A stretch of 64,000 nucleotides of DNA, taken from assembly GCA_017590115.1 (NCBI GenBank), contig JAGGNK010006448.1, forward strand, positions 10,340,099 to 10,404,098. The letters run 5' to 3'. This document shows positions 29,363 through 43,800 of the stretch, piece after piece (the stretch's first letter is position 1; each line of letters starts with the position of its first letter). The notes under the pieces were generated by a model. The model was not told where the DNA came from. It saw nothing but the letters and a program-made list of their open reading frames with translations, and made no database searches. The position numbers were made by a program, and so were the translations under genes. This DNA comes from Montifringilla adamsi (taxonomy: Eukaryota; Chordata; Aves; Passeriformes; Passeridae).

Positions 29363-29417
29363 TTTTTTGTTTGTTTGTTTGTTTTGTTTTTGTTTTGTTT
29401 TGCTTTGTTTTTGTTTA
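29363..29417. repeat. (TTTG)n / (TTTTG)n low-complexity array
   Basis: Irregular TTTG and TTTTG units. On the opposite strand they translate to a spurious lysine/asparagine-rich frame. Confidence 0.9.
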
Positions 29418-32400
29418 GTATTCTGTAGGGAAAAAGACATTTAAAATACTGAGACAGGTAGGCACTATAGAGGTCAGTTATTATCTTATGCTGGTTTACA
29501 AAAAACACTATCCTGTTGAATTCAAATGGCATTTAATCTATAGCAAAGCTCTGAACAGTGTACAGTTTTTAATATTTTATGATGAAAATTGTTCTCTAAG
29601 TGTCCAATCCTTTAAAATATCAACCCATAAGTAAAATTACTGATTTACAAATACTAAACCCCCTGTGATTAAAGATGCTTCAGATGCATGTGGACAAGAA
29701 TAGAATTAATAGTGGACTCAACCTCAAGTCCATAATACTGATGTCTTCTTGCAATTGTCCAGTGGAGACTCTCTTACCCCTGCATGATTTTTACTCTGAT
29801 GGTAGCTGCTTACCTGACACACAGCAAGGACAAAACCATGCTGTGAGAATCAAAAATAACCACTGTACATAAAACCCAAGCTATGAAAAAATGCTATACA
29901 TACATATTGTCAGCACTTTGGATAATAGGGACTGTAGCCTTATAATTTCTCATTTGTTGTCCTCAGCCCTCATTAAATGCAGAAATACTGTTTTTTAGAT
30001 TAATCTCATGGCTGTTATAAACAGGCATTGTTATCTTTTTGCTGACCTTCTTTCCCTAATTCTTTTGCTTGTGCATCCAAACAACTGGGAAATTAAAAGG
30101 AAACTTAGTGTAACGTGAAAAGGTTCCTGTAATACTGAAAAATGATTTAATGACTCTCTGTTTCTTTGCTTGCCTAAAATACTTTTTAGAGTTTATTTAA
30201 AATAGTTTCTTTTTTTTTTCTTTTACCTTTGTTTTATGTTTTACAAGAAAAAGATGGAAGTGGATCTTACCTGTGAGGACTGTCACTTTTTCTGGGAGGA
30301 CAGTCACTTTCAGCAGTAAGATAGGGACAGAAGTGAGCTGTATGCCTAAATGCCTATGTGCCATAGGAATACTTCTAGAGATAACTTAAAAGCAGGCATA
30401 TGAATGCCCACTTGTGCTATACTTAGTAGCAACTATGAAAATTGCTTATATAAATCAGAGCTACCAGAATTCAGGTCGGAGACAGGGAAGATGTGGCAAA
30501 GACTTATTCCTTCTTCAGTCTTCATTGGTTGCTTTACATTAGCTCTCATTCCAGACCAACAGCTGAGAGGTAAAAATGAACATATGCTTCCCTGACTCCC
30601 CAAGTGTGATCTTGTCTGTGTGGGTGCTGGTATAAAGTAGCAGCCATCCTTCTCTGCATGGACAGCCCTGCTGGGTGCTGGTGAGGGCTGACAAAGCTGG
30701 TTAGTGCCACACCATGGTCACCACCGAGCTGGTGTTAAATGTGGCATCACCATCAGGAGTGCAGTTTCTGCTGGCCAGGCTGCCACGGGTAAAATAAACA
30801 CAGATCACAAAGACACAAACCCCATTAGATTATTCATACTACAGTGTTTCTTGCTTGTTTTACTGTGCATGAACATTCAGATGTTGTTTCTGAAAACTTT
30901 GAACTTAAAACAATGCATGGCACCTATATTATTGAAATATTCCAGTTTTCCTAAATACCTTGAAACTCTAAATTTCACTGATTCACCACAATGTGGGTTT
31001 TTTTTGTGGATTATTTTTCTGGATATTTCTGATACAGTTCCCACTCATTCAATTATTAAGATTTTTACATAAACAGGAATCTTTATTTTCAACTTTCTCA
31101 TCTTTTCAAAGTTATACTGAAATGCTTTTGCATAATGTATTTATTGTATATGCATCACATGTTTACTCTGGGATACATATATATTGGTTTTTAAGCTTTA
31201 TCAGAAATAAAGCCTTTAATTTTCTTCTAGTGCAACCCGTGTGCTTTATGCTTTCAAAGTGACATGAAGCACATAAAGTGTTTCAGCAGTGCACACGTCA
31301 GTTACCTGTCATTAATAGCAGGCACTGGAAGGGCAAAGCATAGAGCAGGAGATGAGCTGACAAAAGCTGGTGGGGAGGGGAACAGAGAGAAAGGACCAAA
31401 AATACAGTGTCATGAGCTATCTGTTAAACTGTAGTCATGTAAAGAACAGTATATGGCTTACAGGAACAATCTGAGTGGTAACAATGCAGCTTCTGTGGAA
31501 GAGTCTTCGCATGGGTGGAGAGACAGATGGTGGACACCATTGCTGCTTGAAATCTACTTTGAATCCCTACAAAGACTCTTAATAAAAAGAAAACCAAACC
31601 TTAAGGCCTGAAATATATCTTCTTTAATATATGGCAGGTTCTTAATTTAACATTCCTGGGTGAAATTATTTATTGCAAATTGATACTTCTTTTGTGTTAT
31701 TATGGGAGCATCTAGAAGCCATTCACCATTTCTGAGTTAGGAAATTCATCAACTCACAGCTAAAAGGCTGTCCTTGCTGTTGAAGAGCTGTACTCATAGT
31801 GAAAACATTAGACATATATAAAGCAGGAAGGAGGTGAAAACAACTCATTCCAGAAATGTAGGACACCTTCAGTCAATGCAATCTCAGCAAGATCATGTCC
31901 AGGAGAAGGCAGCAGCAGGTACTTGTTGAATGGTAACATCAATGAGTGGGTACAACGTATGCGAATTAATTTTTACCCTGATAAGAGCAAGTGGTTTGCA
32001 CAGGTGCTAAAACTGTGCTGAGGAAATCAATTCTGTTGTTATCTCCTTTTTCCTTTTTCTGACATTGAAGCATTTGCACAGGGGATATGCTGCTTAAGGA
32101 AGGCATCAATTTATACAAGCTTGTTGTATAAAAGTTGAACCAAAGTTTGGTAGGTGCACGACAAGGTGATGTGAACTAGTTTTTGGAGCATGTAAAATCT
32201 CTTAAGGGAAAAATGCAATAAGCTTTCAAAGCATAACAAGAAATGAATCTACTGTAGCTATTGAAGCTAAGCAAATATAGACAATCTGGGTTGTTTAATT
32301 TTTAAAGGCTGGAAACAATTGGAGAAAACACTTTGTTTCAAGCACCACAAAGCAAGAAGCAAGATTTGGAGCTGAAATATGTATTTCATGTCTACAAAAT

Positions 32401-35400
32401 ACTATTGATTTAGTTTTGAATTTCAGTAAAATCAGGTATTTTGAAAGATTTAAAATGAATGCTAAAGGTTATTTTCAGCTGAAAAACCTAGCACATTGCA
32501 ATTAAATATGAAGAAATGAATTATTATCAAATCTTTTCCAATAGTACATTTTGTGGTACAGTGAAGTTCTGTGAGTCTGTGAAAAAACATCAGCACTGCA
32601 TTTTTTAATTTTTACAAGTTTCTGATGTTAACACTTGGTCAGCTTTACAAGCAAGTCTGAAACACTGCCAAAAAAGCAGTGCTTTTTTCAGTGTCTACTG
32701 TTGTACGCATCTCCATAACTTTCCTGGGACTCCTACAAGTAAATAATAAATTAATTTAATATCTCATTAAATAACATGCAGGGGGAACCTTGTCCCATCT
32801 TCTAGAGTGCATAAAGAAGTTTCAGTACAGGCCATGAGCTGAAGATGCTTTTAGGCTATGAGGAATGGATCCCAGAGCCTCAGATATCTCAGGAACATTT
32901 TTGGGCTCTACCCAAACCTGGCTAGGTGGGATCTGCTGCCTAGTGAGCTACAGCTAGTGAAGAGCTACAACTTTGAAATTACTCTGCTTCTTAGTTCAAT
33001 GCCCAGACACATCCTTTTCCTACATGTGGTCGATATTTGGAATTCAGCTTCCTCTTTTCATACCAAAGAATGCATGATACGACATTTTAAAAGGCCACTG
33101 TGTACTTGTAAGCGTATTGGTATTCAGCTTCTAAAAGTTGTGATTTATTTATTCATAGACTGAATTTTAAGTCTAAATAAAGGCATAGAGGCTGAACCAT
33201 TCCAGTCTAATTGTATATCAATGAGAAGTTAAATATGAAGTGAACATTAAGGAAATTTAAATTGAGAACTTATACAACTTAAATTAGAAATTACCCTACA
33301 AAAGACTTTTCTACCCCCACACATTAGTAGCATCACACTCCTTGAATAAATATGGGCATATCTTTAATATTTTTAGCAGTCTCAGTGTCATGTAATCTCC
33401 ATATAGGTGGGATCATTGAATCAGGACCTGTCTGCATATCCTTGTACAACAACTTATTTTTATGCCAAAACAAAATATGATGAAAACAAGAGATTTTAGA
33501 AAATGAAAGAGATCTAGAAAGAAGTTTCTAAATGGCTCATCAGCCATTCTCCTTGTAGCGGGAAGGAAGGTACTACTGGTGTCAGGAATCTGAGTGTACC
33601 TGAATTCTCTTTTTCTTTAATTTTACATAATTCTTTGAAAATAAAGAAATGTTGTTTGTTCAAAGTAATAATCAACCATTTCTAACAACAGAGCCAGAGA
33701 GAAAGTACTATACATGCCAGGATAATACCGTGCTCAACTGTTCAAAGGGAACACTAAAAGCATAGTGATTTATTTGGATTTTCTGGCATCTTATATTCCT
33801 GCATTCTCCTCCTTAATGTGACTGGCTTTTTGAACTGCTTTCTTTCGCATGCATGGAAATCCATGGCTACATAAAACTAGAGAAATCCTTGTTCTGTGCT
33901 TAGCCCAAGGATAAGCCTGTGCTGGGCCTAAGTATACAGAGGCTTAATGCTGGGACTTTGCATGGGGATCAACTACATTTTCACCTAATGCTTGAAATAA
34001 AATGCAACAAGCCAAAGCAATGTTGTGCCCACCATTTACAAAAAAAAAAGCCCTTTGAAATGAAAGTCCTTATCCTCACCTTCACCTGGGCTGTGCTTGT
34101 GATTTATGTAGCTGTGCTGCTGAGAGATGCATTTCTCAAGCGCGATCTGGTTTTCTACTTACGCATCAGTAAGTTGCTTGCTGAAACTTTATCACTGTTG
34201 CAGTACTGTGCCTAGGAGGAAATGGTTTTGTTCATCTGGTGCATGGAAGAAGAGCATTGCAGGAGAGGAAGGGAAGTTCAGAGGTGAGAAAAGGACAGAT
34301 GAGACCTGACTATACTTTTATGGTGGCCTTAGTCCCATGAAAGGATGGGTAAATGTTGAAACCCGAAGGCCACCTCAGCAAAGGTCTCTCGCTGGGCAAT
34401 TCACAGGGCTTAACTGCTCTTGCAGCCTAGGGATTTATTTGTTTAAATTGTCAGGATCTGGTGAATTGTCTAAAGGTATGAGCAGGAGTAGGCGGCTGTT
34501 GCCTGAGGATTGTTTACCAGCAGGGAGTTGTAGTTGTTATGGAATATTATCTAGGACATAAATCTGCCCCCCTCCTGGCACCTGCTTTTCCTCTTCAACT
34601 CGGAAGAGACTGCAGAATGCAAGTATCTGTAATTAGGCCTTCAAATGCACAGCTTGAAAGGAAACAATCTTAGCACAGCATAAAGACAATAGCACTTCCC
34701 TGGTTTGACTAAAATTTCTAAATGTCTTAATCTCCTTAATTTGCATCCCTAATGATGCTTTTTGCAAATTTCCTAAATAGAAACTGTGTTAATATGCAGA
34801 TTGACAATGCCCTTATTGATACTCTGTATTGTATTTATTTATTTTTTACTATTTTAAGCATAGCCAGGAAAGCTATAATCCATATTTAATTTTGGAATGG
34901 CAGCAGTGTGAGAGGCTTTTTAGGTAATCTCTGGAATAAAAGCATATACAACATTAGGGGGGGAAAGGACAGAACCAGTTACCATTTACAGGGATGATCT
35001 GTGCATCCCTAGTGCAGAGTAGTGCAAAATCCCCAGTGCAGTTGTGCAAAACAAGGTATCCCCAGACAAGGGATTTGCAGTTCTCACATTAGGATTCAGG
35101 TGATAATATTGCTTGTGAGCTTGTGCAGTGCTGTTAATTTTACATAAGGAGATAAATATTGATATTTCATTTTAATTGTTGCATCATTACTAGACCTACA
35201 GGTAGTAAGATAATTTTCTGATGGCTAAGGGCTGCACAGATAAAGGGGAAAACAAGTCATCTTATAACAAGAACATTTTTAGATCAAAATGTTAAAATTA
35301 ATTTAAAATAACAAGCTTCCAATGAAAAGTTAAAATTATTTTTGCTTGCAAAGATTTATAAGATACTGCCTGAAGTCACTCTGATTTGAGCCACTGACCT

Positions 35401-38400
35401 TTGTTTTCCTTGCCTAAGACTTGTGTAGAGTTTCTGAAAATTCTATTTAACATCTCCTTTTGCTACTCAGGCTTGATACTGTCCCTACTTGAAATTTCCT
35501 TCATTAATATGATAAGCATGTGTAGTCTGGTTATAGTTAAACTCTTGTTGTTCAAAACTTGTAGATGGTGAGGCTTAGGGTCAACCACAAGACCACCTTA
35601 GTTTTGTGATGGGCATGCATACCACCGGTCAACTTTAAATCAACTAAACCAGCTTAGCTTGTAAAATCAGCAAAAAAATGCACTGTGGCTCCTTCAGATA
35701 AAAGAATGGGGTGGAAGAGATAAAAAGACAGTGGTGAAAATTGAGTGATCTGTCCATATAGTATGGCATGTAACTCTTGGAGATGAGAGCAAAACACTGT
35801 CAAGGGAGTAACAAAACTAGGAGGTCAAAATTTTGAGAAGGAGGTAGGTGCTTATGTTCAGCTGTGACATAGAAATAGCAGATTTCAAGCTCCTAGGAAA
35901 GGGCCAGACACTACTCCCACAATGCCTTAGCACTTAGTCTGTTTAAAAGACTTCATTAGACTACCCAGAAAAACAGCACACTATCAAATTCTCTAATAGA
36001 CCATCTGTGAACAAGTGCAGCAAGTTCTGCAACAGCTAAAAGGTTTCTTCTCAGCTTCTGTTTGCAAAACATGTGTGAGTTAATGGAGTATCACATTCAC
36101 ATGGTGCATTGACCTGGAGTCTCTTCAGGAAATAGATCTAGGTTTTATGTAGATGCACTGCGCTTTACAATGGGAACAGCCACATTTTCTAATAAGACAA
36201 TAGTGTTATTTGTTATACTTATCATATTTGGTATGCTATTTACTATGCTGTTCCTTCTTGGAGGGCAGTTATCTTTCATATAAGTCTCATTTCTCTTTGT
36301 TTGCCAACTCAAGTATCAAGTAAACCAGGGCTAGGGCAGCTCAAGATTTTGAGTAATGACGCCAGTTTGTGTGACTAGGGGAAAGAAAATAATCTGATTT
36401 GTTTCCAAAGAGTTCAGTGTCATTTGGGAAGGAATTTAGAGATCAGTTTAGAAATGTCAAGGTAGTAGAGCACTTCCAAGGCCACGTTCCTTGTGAAAGC
36501 ATGCTTCTGAGATTATTCACACAGATAGTGAAGAAACAGAACTATTTCTGATGCTGCTGTAAATCTATCTGTAATATTTTAACTGTTGAGTATAGAACAC
36601 ACTTATGGATTGTCAGGATTTCCTGTTAATGCCTTCGTGTCTTCTTTGGTGAGATATGAAGAAAGGATGAAAACAGGTTTAGCAATTATAATTCAGTAGC
36701 TAAATAAACATGGTTTGAAAATTGCTATCCCCTACCCATCCACTATCAAGGAAAGCCATTATGATTTTTATATCCATTTTCTGAACAACAGGCTTTACTT
36801 TCAACTCTGCATCCGCTTCAACCTTTCTGAAATTTGGACTCAAAACACTTTGCTGAAAAGAAAATTTACAGTCAGATTTTTGAGATCTGTGCTGCATTGT
36901 CATATTTTAACCAAATACATAATTCTCTTTAGTCACATAGGAAGACTTCATACAGATTATTCACAGAAGGTTGAATATGCAAAAGATCATTTTCCCAGAA
37001 TGAGTGAGATGGAAATCATATGTGTTAAATGAGAACATAAATCACAGATCTCTAAATCTTTGAATGATGAGGATGCTAACTTTCAAACAGTGAAACCTAC
37101 CCAGATCTTGACAGATCTTTTGTATATAAAAGTATCTCAGATATATTTTTTCACTCCCTTTATTTTTATTCTACTGATTATATTTTATCTTACATTTTCA
37201 AAATCATCTAAATCAAGGTTAGTTAATTAAAGTCTTCTAACTTCTCTGTGAAATGAAAAAAAATTCTTACTATATATATTGCATATTTTCTTACAATATA
37301 TATTATACTTATATTCATATAATTATAGAGGTAATGAAGAAACTGAGGCACCTAAAGGCAATCTGACTTGCCTGATGTCACAAAATTTGGTAGTGACAAA
37401 ATTCAAATGGAACAGGTTTTCTTCATCTGCACTTTCTCAGGCTTTATATATACGCCAACCTTCTTGATGTTAATGCCATAAAATTTTTAGAGAAAGACAT
37501 GGTTTTTCTTAGTTTTCATTGATCCAAGCTTTTGCTGTAAACAAACATTCTTTTTTCTTTTTTTTTTTTTTTCTCTCATAAGTTTAAATTTCTTTCATAG
37601 GCACTTTTTATTACTTTTTAGTAAATTCCATTCAGGTCAGAATTTTGCTGTAGAAATGTCCAGGCCTATACACAATATTCAGTGAGTGCACCATGTAGCA
37701 ATAATATAGGTTTCTTGTGTACAATATTTTTCACTTTATGAAATGAAACTGATTTTTTTCCATGCTGGTACCGTGTTACACCTTCACATTACATTTAGGT
37801 AATTGTCCCACAGGTATTCCTGTTGAATTTTTTCCCATTAGCCTTTAATGTATTCACTTGCATTTCTCCAGATAGAACCTACTTCACTGGTGACTGCCAG
37901 CTTTTATTTTCAGTCATTACAGGCTTTTTGTTTTCTCTCTATATAAGTTGTTGTAACACCTCCCATTTTGAAATAATCTTTACAAATTTAATTACTGTGC
38001 TGCTTAGACCCTCATTCAGGTGATTATTAAATAATTCATTTGCATAAAAAAACCCCTATTCTTTATCTGACACAAGCTCTTCGGAATATACTACTAACAT
38101 CTCTAATTAGGTTGCTGAAATTCTGCCATAATCTTCTCTCATCATTGATCTTTCAAAACAACACTACTCTCATATCAAATTTCTGCTCCTCAACTTCATG
38201 ACAGCTTCCCACAGCTGAAGTGGATCATTGAACCCCAGTTATTTATCAAACAAAGCAGGCTTTTTTTTTTTTTCAGATCTGTTGCCAAATTGCAGTAGAC
38301 TTGCAGCCTGTCATGAAAACATTTAAGGTTGTCTGTCACTAAAAATGTTTCCATGAGTACCATTACTGCATTGACCACTCTATTTTCTGGTTATTAAAGT

Positions 38401-38680
38401 GCCTAGTGTATATCTCTAGAACAGAAGAAGGCTACTCATACTTGATTTCTTCAAACTTTCTCCAAAATGAACAAATAAATGCATTCTTTCACTAGGACTA
38501 GCTGGGTTTTGATTTTAGCCAGTGAATTCTGCCCCAGGCACCAAGACACAATTCTGTAGTGAGCTAACTGTAAATTAGGAATATTGAAGTTAAGCATATT
38601 TATCAGCACTTCTTATCTGCCAGGCAGAACCTCCTGACTATAAGTTCTGTAGGTAAGGACTTCAAATACAGTTTATCTTC

Positions 38681-38722
38681 TAAAAATTTTGCTGGTAAAA
38701 ATTTTTGTGGTAAAAATATTTA
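38681..38722. repeat. Short imperfect tandem repeat, about 15-bp unit
   Basis: A unit of about 15-16 bp built on GGTAAAAATTTTTG is repeated roughly 2.5 times, then decays into ACTATATT repeats. Confidence 0.7.
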
Positions 38723-40283
38723 CTATATTACTATATAGAACTGGAAAACCAATGTTATATCTAACAACAGTGAAAAGTTCAGATCAGTGATACCTAATTA
38801 TTACTCCTCTTAAGACTGTCTTTTTCATAAAGGCAAGAGAGAGATGCCTTTTAAGCTGGAAAGAGATTTTATGCTTCTATCTTCTGGGGGTGCATGATTT
38901 CCAAGATCCAGCTTTGCCCATAGATTTCAGAGGTGGAAGAAGGGTATTGCTTCTGAACACATGCACTTAGTAAAGAGAAGATTCTGGCATTTATTCTTTC
39001 TCCCTCCTCTCCAACTATGACATGCTATTTGTCCTCTAGGAATGTGTTCCCATACCACAGGTACAGAAAAGAGGCAGCTGTTGCTGAATAATATTTTTTG
39101 AATGATAAGGACGCTATCTGAGAGAACTAACTATTACATTAATTGTTTCCTTGATGTGATATAAACAGTTGTGATTGCATACTCAGGATGTCCACATACC
39201 ACATAAGACAAACAGGCAAAGCAGCTAACAAAAATATTTACAGAAAGAAAGAATAGAAAAGGAAAAATCAACCATCTCATCCCCTTAGCGAGTCCAGAGG
39301 CAAAAGCAGAGGTGTGCCTAGCAAAGCACAGGTATGGTTATGAAGATGGTTATCTTCAGCACAAATTTCCACAGAAATATGGAAAAATGCATGTATTCTG
39401 TGTCTTCAGCAGATGAAGATGATAGGAAATTTGTTTGCAGATACTACAAATACACCTGAACATCCATTTCCTCAACTGACACCATAAAATACATGTTATT
39501 AGTTTGCTGGCTGGCCTAGCACCTGCCTGTTACAGCACTTAGCTCTGAGCTATCCAGCATCTTAAAGCCTTGTTCTCTGAGGGCTGGTGGGAATCAGATG
39601 TCATTTTCAGCCTTTTCTCTTTAAATGTCTGTGCAGAGAATACAAAGCTAAATGTTTTTCTATTCCTTGTACAGGCTGAGGATGGCTTATTAGTGAAATG
39701 ATTGATTTATGCTTTGACCTTTAATGCTCAGTTACTGATCTGTTTCTCTTTGCCTCTGAAAGACGGAAATGCATCCATGTCTTATAAAGTAGCCCTGACA
39801 CAAATTCAAACCTGCTATTTTAAATGGGAACAATGAAACCTGGTATTTGAAAATGCTCCATGAAGGATATCTTAATGAAAGTGATGGTATTAACAAAAAT
39901 ACCAGCAGTAATTACTTGGGTATGCCTTTATGTGACCTGGAAAACTGTCCCAGATGTAAATGTATTGCATATAGCTCTATAGTCTTGTAAGCATGAACAG
40001 TTGTTATCATTCACACAAAATTGCAGTAAGAAATGCTTTTAATCAGACGTCTTATAACAAATGTTTAGAATATCTGAATTACTCTAAAAACACTTTCTGT
40101 CTTTATTAATGAGTAGTTTCAAGTTACTTTTATTTAGTTTGAAGGCTTGATTTTAGAAATAAAAAGACACTCCCGAAGAATGAGATGTGGAGATATTAAC
40201 GAATTTAGTATTTCTGTTGCTGCTTCTTAATTTGCAAGTATGATCTTCAGAGTCTTTCACTATCCCTAGAAACAGCACTCTGG

Positions 40284-40301
40284 AAAAAAAAAAAAAAAAA
40301 A
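40284..40301. repeat. A18 homopolymer
   Basis: Uninterrupted run of 18 A about 140 bp upstream of the CR1 reverse-transcriptase fragment. No link between them is evident. Confidence 0.9.
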
Positions 40302-40439
40302 GAATACAAATCTAGGATGTCCTGAAGTGCAGCAGGTGTTGGCTGTGTCATTTCAACATCAGTTTGGGATTCAACAGCCTTGCAGGACTGAGATTGTCAG
40401 TTTGCAGGTGTTAAATTTAAAAGACTGTGAGGCCAGCTG

Positions 40440-40850
40440 CATTCAGGCACCATAAGTGTTCACGGCAGGCATTCGAGGGCAAATCATGCTTGAGCAACCT
40501 GATTGCCTCTACAGCTAAATGACTGGCTCTGCAGATGAGAAAAGAGCCATGGAGGTAATATACCTTGACTTTGGTTAGGCTTTTGACACTATCTCCCACA
40601 GTGTTCTCATTTGATAGCTGAGGAGACCCTGGCTGCCTAATCTGATTGCTATGTGAGTAGAAAATCGTCTGGGCTATCAGGCTCAAAGGGCAGTGATCAG
40701 TGGCTCGATGGCCAGCAGGCAGCTGCTGAAGAGAGGGCACCCAGCACGCCAGGGGACGAGTGCTGGAACCCTTACTGTTCATCTGCGACCTAGGTGGTGG
40801 CACAGAACACACTTTTTACATGGCACAAAGTTAAGGGAAGTGGCTGTCAT
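40440..40850 (+). mobile_element. CR1 LINE internal fragment: decayed reverse-transcriptase domain
   Basis: In shifting frames the translation matches the CR1 ORF2 reverse-transcriptase core: a MTGSADEKRAMEVIYLDF segment followed by a stop and AFDTISHSVLI (40520-40612), the family's YLDFSKAFDTVSH motif. Then comes AQRAVISGSMASRQLLKRG and a GTSAGTL/VLEPL-like block, and finally a segment equivalent to the D-D-T-K-L catalytic region (HGTKLREVA). At least one in-frame stop (DFG-stop-AFD) and several frameshifts break it. Unlike the other CR1 copies in the window, this piece is from the middle of the element and lacks the 3' tail. Confidence 0.82.
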
Positions 40851-41634
40851 TAGGAATTTGAACTTCAGTCCAAAGGCTTATTATGGCAAACCTGTCCATA
40901 CTTTTTCCAGAAGCATTTCAAACACTGGCCTATCACTTTCTATTAATTAAGGTATTTATGTTGGCTGCTTTTGTTCCCCTTTACTGATGATTCTCTTTCT
41001 TCTTTACATGGGACTTAAATGTTAAAGGTTAGTGTTAAGATCCAGTTATTAAAATTATGAGAGAGATGTCTGTGCCCAAATTAAGGTACAAACAAGACCA
41101 TATGTCAAAATTAGTAGTACAGGTTTTTTTAACTGTAAATGTGAGGTAGAGAAATAGGTGGAGAAAAGAGAGACAAGAACTGAGAAAGAAAGAAAGAGAG
41201 TGACAGAGAAACAGATCAAGTAGAAAAGAAAAATCACCACTCCATAAATTCTGACAACATTCCATTGGTCCTTCAGACTGGGCATGAAGTGGTAGAAGGA
41301 CAGTCCACCAAACACCAGGTCCATAGGGTTTATATTATGCTGAGAGTAGGTGGAAAATATCCCCATGAGTCTTTGAGCCCTGCTAAGATGTTGGAGCCAT
41401 CTCTTATGTCAGAGAAGAGTCGATCATGGCTCATAATACCCAATCAGCTGAGATGAACACCCTCATCCTGCATGTGATGACCCTGTACTTGGGAGGGGGG
41501 TAACTTGGGTGGTTTCTACAAGTGGTCAAATGCTTGAGTCATTAATCACTAGCAGTCCAGTCTCTCACAGTCACACTCCTCACACCAGACCTTTTCCATT
41601 TAGCTTAGTTCCTTGTCCTCTGTATGTTTGGTTC

Positions 41635-41691
41635 CTCTCCTTCTCTCTCCCTTTCTCCCTCTCTTTCTCTCTCCCTCTCTTTCTTTTTTTA
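41635..41691. repeat. Polypyrimidine (CT-rich) tract, about 57 bp
   Basis: Almost pure C/T built from CTCT, CCCT and TTTC words. The opposite-strand frame gives a spurious arginine/glutamate/lysine repeat. Confidence 0.9.
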
Positions 41692-43800
41692 TTCTGAATG
41701 GGGATGTCAGCCAGTGTGTGGATGGCTTCATCTGAGGAAATTGTCTCAACTCCCTTGATAGTCAGTGGATGGAAATAGGAAGTCCCAGAGTACAGCATAT
41801 TTCCTAATTTAGAACAGGTTGGATGAATACATCTTACAAGTGGCTCCTTTCCTCTATTGACTGTGCAAGAAATGAAGATGAAGCATATCAGATGCATGTC
41901 ACGGGTATCTAAAGTTAGGTACAGTGATATCACAATATATCAGAATGATCACAACCAGAAAGAATGATGTTGCCACTATTCCATGATAATAGAAGTTATT
42001 TCTTCTTCATGTTTTAAGGACATGTCATTCCTTCCATGTTCAGAATTCTCTACCTAAATTTCTGTGTGGGCTTTTGTTTTCTCATGTTTTTGTTTTTGTT
42101 TTTTGTTGTTTTTTTTTTTTTTTCTAATTTATGGACACAGTATATGGGGACATTACTCTGCTTCTATTTGTGCATATTTCAGGAGATTTCAGGTCCTAAA
42201 ATTGCTTCTCATGCTCAAAAAAATGGTTCAAGGATGACAGTACTGGGCATCTCACTGTTGGCTTTCCAGATGCAGATTTCACTTAACAGGAGCAGAATAG
42301 ATTAAATACTAATTTTCTGGTTATTTTCTTACAGTCTTTTACATTGCAGTTAACACATTAGCCTCTGTTATGTTGAATACTATCAATGCTCCCCAGTCTG
42401 AGAGATATTATAATGCATCTGGCTGGTACAAAATGCTTCTGCTGTGTTTTAAGTATAACATTATGCAGCCAATGAGATTTTAATGGCTCTTTATCGCAGC
42501 TGGACTCCAGTAATAAGTGCATCAAGACTTCAGACACATTCTCCTTATATGTGACTGAGGACAGTGAAGGAACCCAAATACATGGGACATATAATGAGAT
42601 TATTTTGATCTACAATAGAATAGCCAATGCCGTAGCACTATTTTCAAGCTTCTCGGATTTAAACTTGGCTCATTCAGATTTTAATGCAAGAGAAAATTAA
42701 TATTAGGCTAATTTTATAGATATAGCAGCAAACCTTCAAATTTTTTCTCTCCAAATATTCATGAAATCTCTGATCGTTGAGCTTTTTCAATCACAAATGA
42801 TAATGAAGCCATCTGCTTTAGAGGTGTAAGAGATCATCCGGTATCAGGTTTCCTATTCTTTCAGATTTCATTAGAACTGTGGTTTAAAAGAGAAGTTGAC
42901 CTAGAATTTGTTTATTAATTTGGTGACTGTTTTTTTGATTGTTTTTTTTTATTGTAGGCATTTTCACCCTTTTAACATCATCCTTACTGCACAAAATACA
43001 GATTTGCATGCATGTGTGGGCACAAGCTTAAGTCTATCGTGAAATAACATTGTACAAATATGAACACATTTGTCTTTCACTTTTATTGAAGATTATGGAA
43101 TTGAAAAAGTAAACTTAGAGCAATTCTTGGCCTGCAAGTTATTGCATGTTTTAGATCATTGAAATAAAAGCCATCTTCAGTGACAGTGTAAACAAAGTTA
43201 AATGTGAAAGAGCAACTCTTAGCTCTTTTCACATTGCATTTTACAAAACAGCCTGAAAAAAAGCAGTTTTGTTCTACCTTTTATGAATTTCGTGTAAGCA
43301 ACACATTCAGAGATGATTGCAAGTCACAGAAAATACAGGAAAATCTCTCAGAAAAGGAAAATTTCTCATCTCTTTTGGTAAACAGTAATAACTTTACCTC
43401 TAAGACAGCACAATTCTCAATGGCTCATTCCCATTTAACTCATTGAGATATAGAACTAAAGGCTACAAGGCTCTCTATTTTGTATTTGGCTTCTTTGTAA
43501 AATGTTTGAGGTGTGAAAGTAGAAGGAATTTGATGCTGTAATGCTGCTGTAGAGTAATGCTGGATGCTGCACTGGAGGTACTTGATATTTATCTTTCTCA
43601 GAAACAAAGATGCAGGTGTATATTTGGGTTAACCCCATGTTTTGGACTCAGGAAGTGTCTACATTCACATTGACTTAGATTTTCACTACAGAGAAAAATA
43701 TCTCTTTACTTAGTCCTTTTTTGGAGCATGGATATATGAATCTGTGTTTATCTCTTCTGCATAGCAGTGTTGTGTGGATGAATAGTTTCTGGGTTTTGCA

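Larger units (their letters stand above)
25696..40439. other. Long unique intronic stretch; no gene seen
   Basis: About 14.7 kb of mostly AT-rich unique sequence. It holds an A23 run (27501-27523), TTTG arrays (28077-28105 and 29363-29417), a GC-richer island (about 30600-30800), a T-run at 37559-37572 and a short tandem repeat (about 38681-38722). None of its reading frames has a recognisable domain, including the longest, 122 codons at 30704-31072. Confidence 0.55.

Noticed and set aside
30704..31072. 122-codon open frame on the + strand
   Set aside because: No recognisable domain, low-quality hydrophobic composition and no splice or promoter context; the length is expected by chance in 64 kb.
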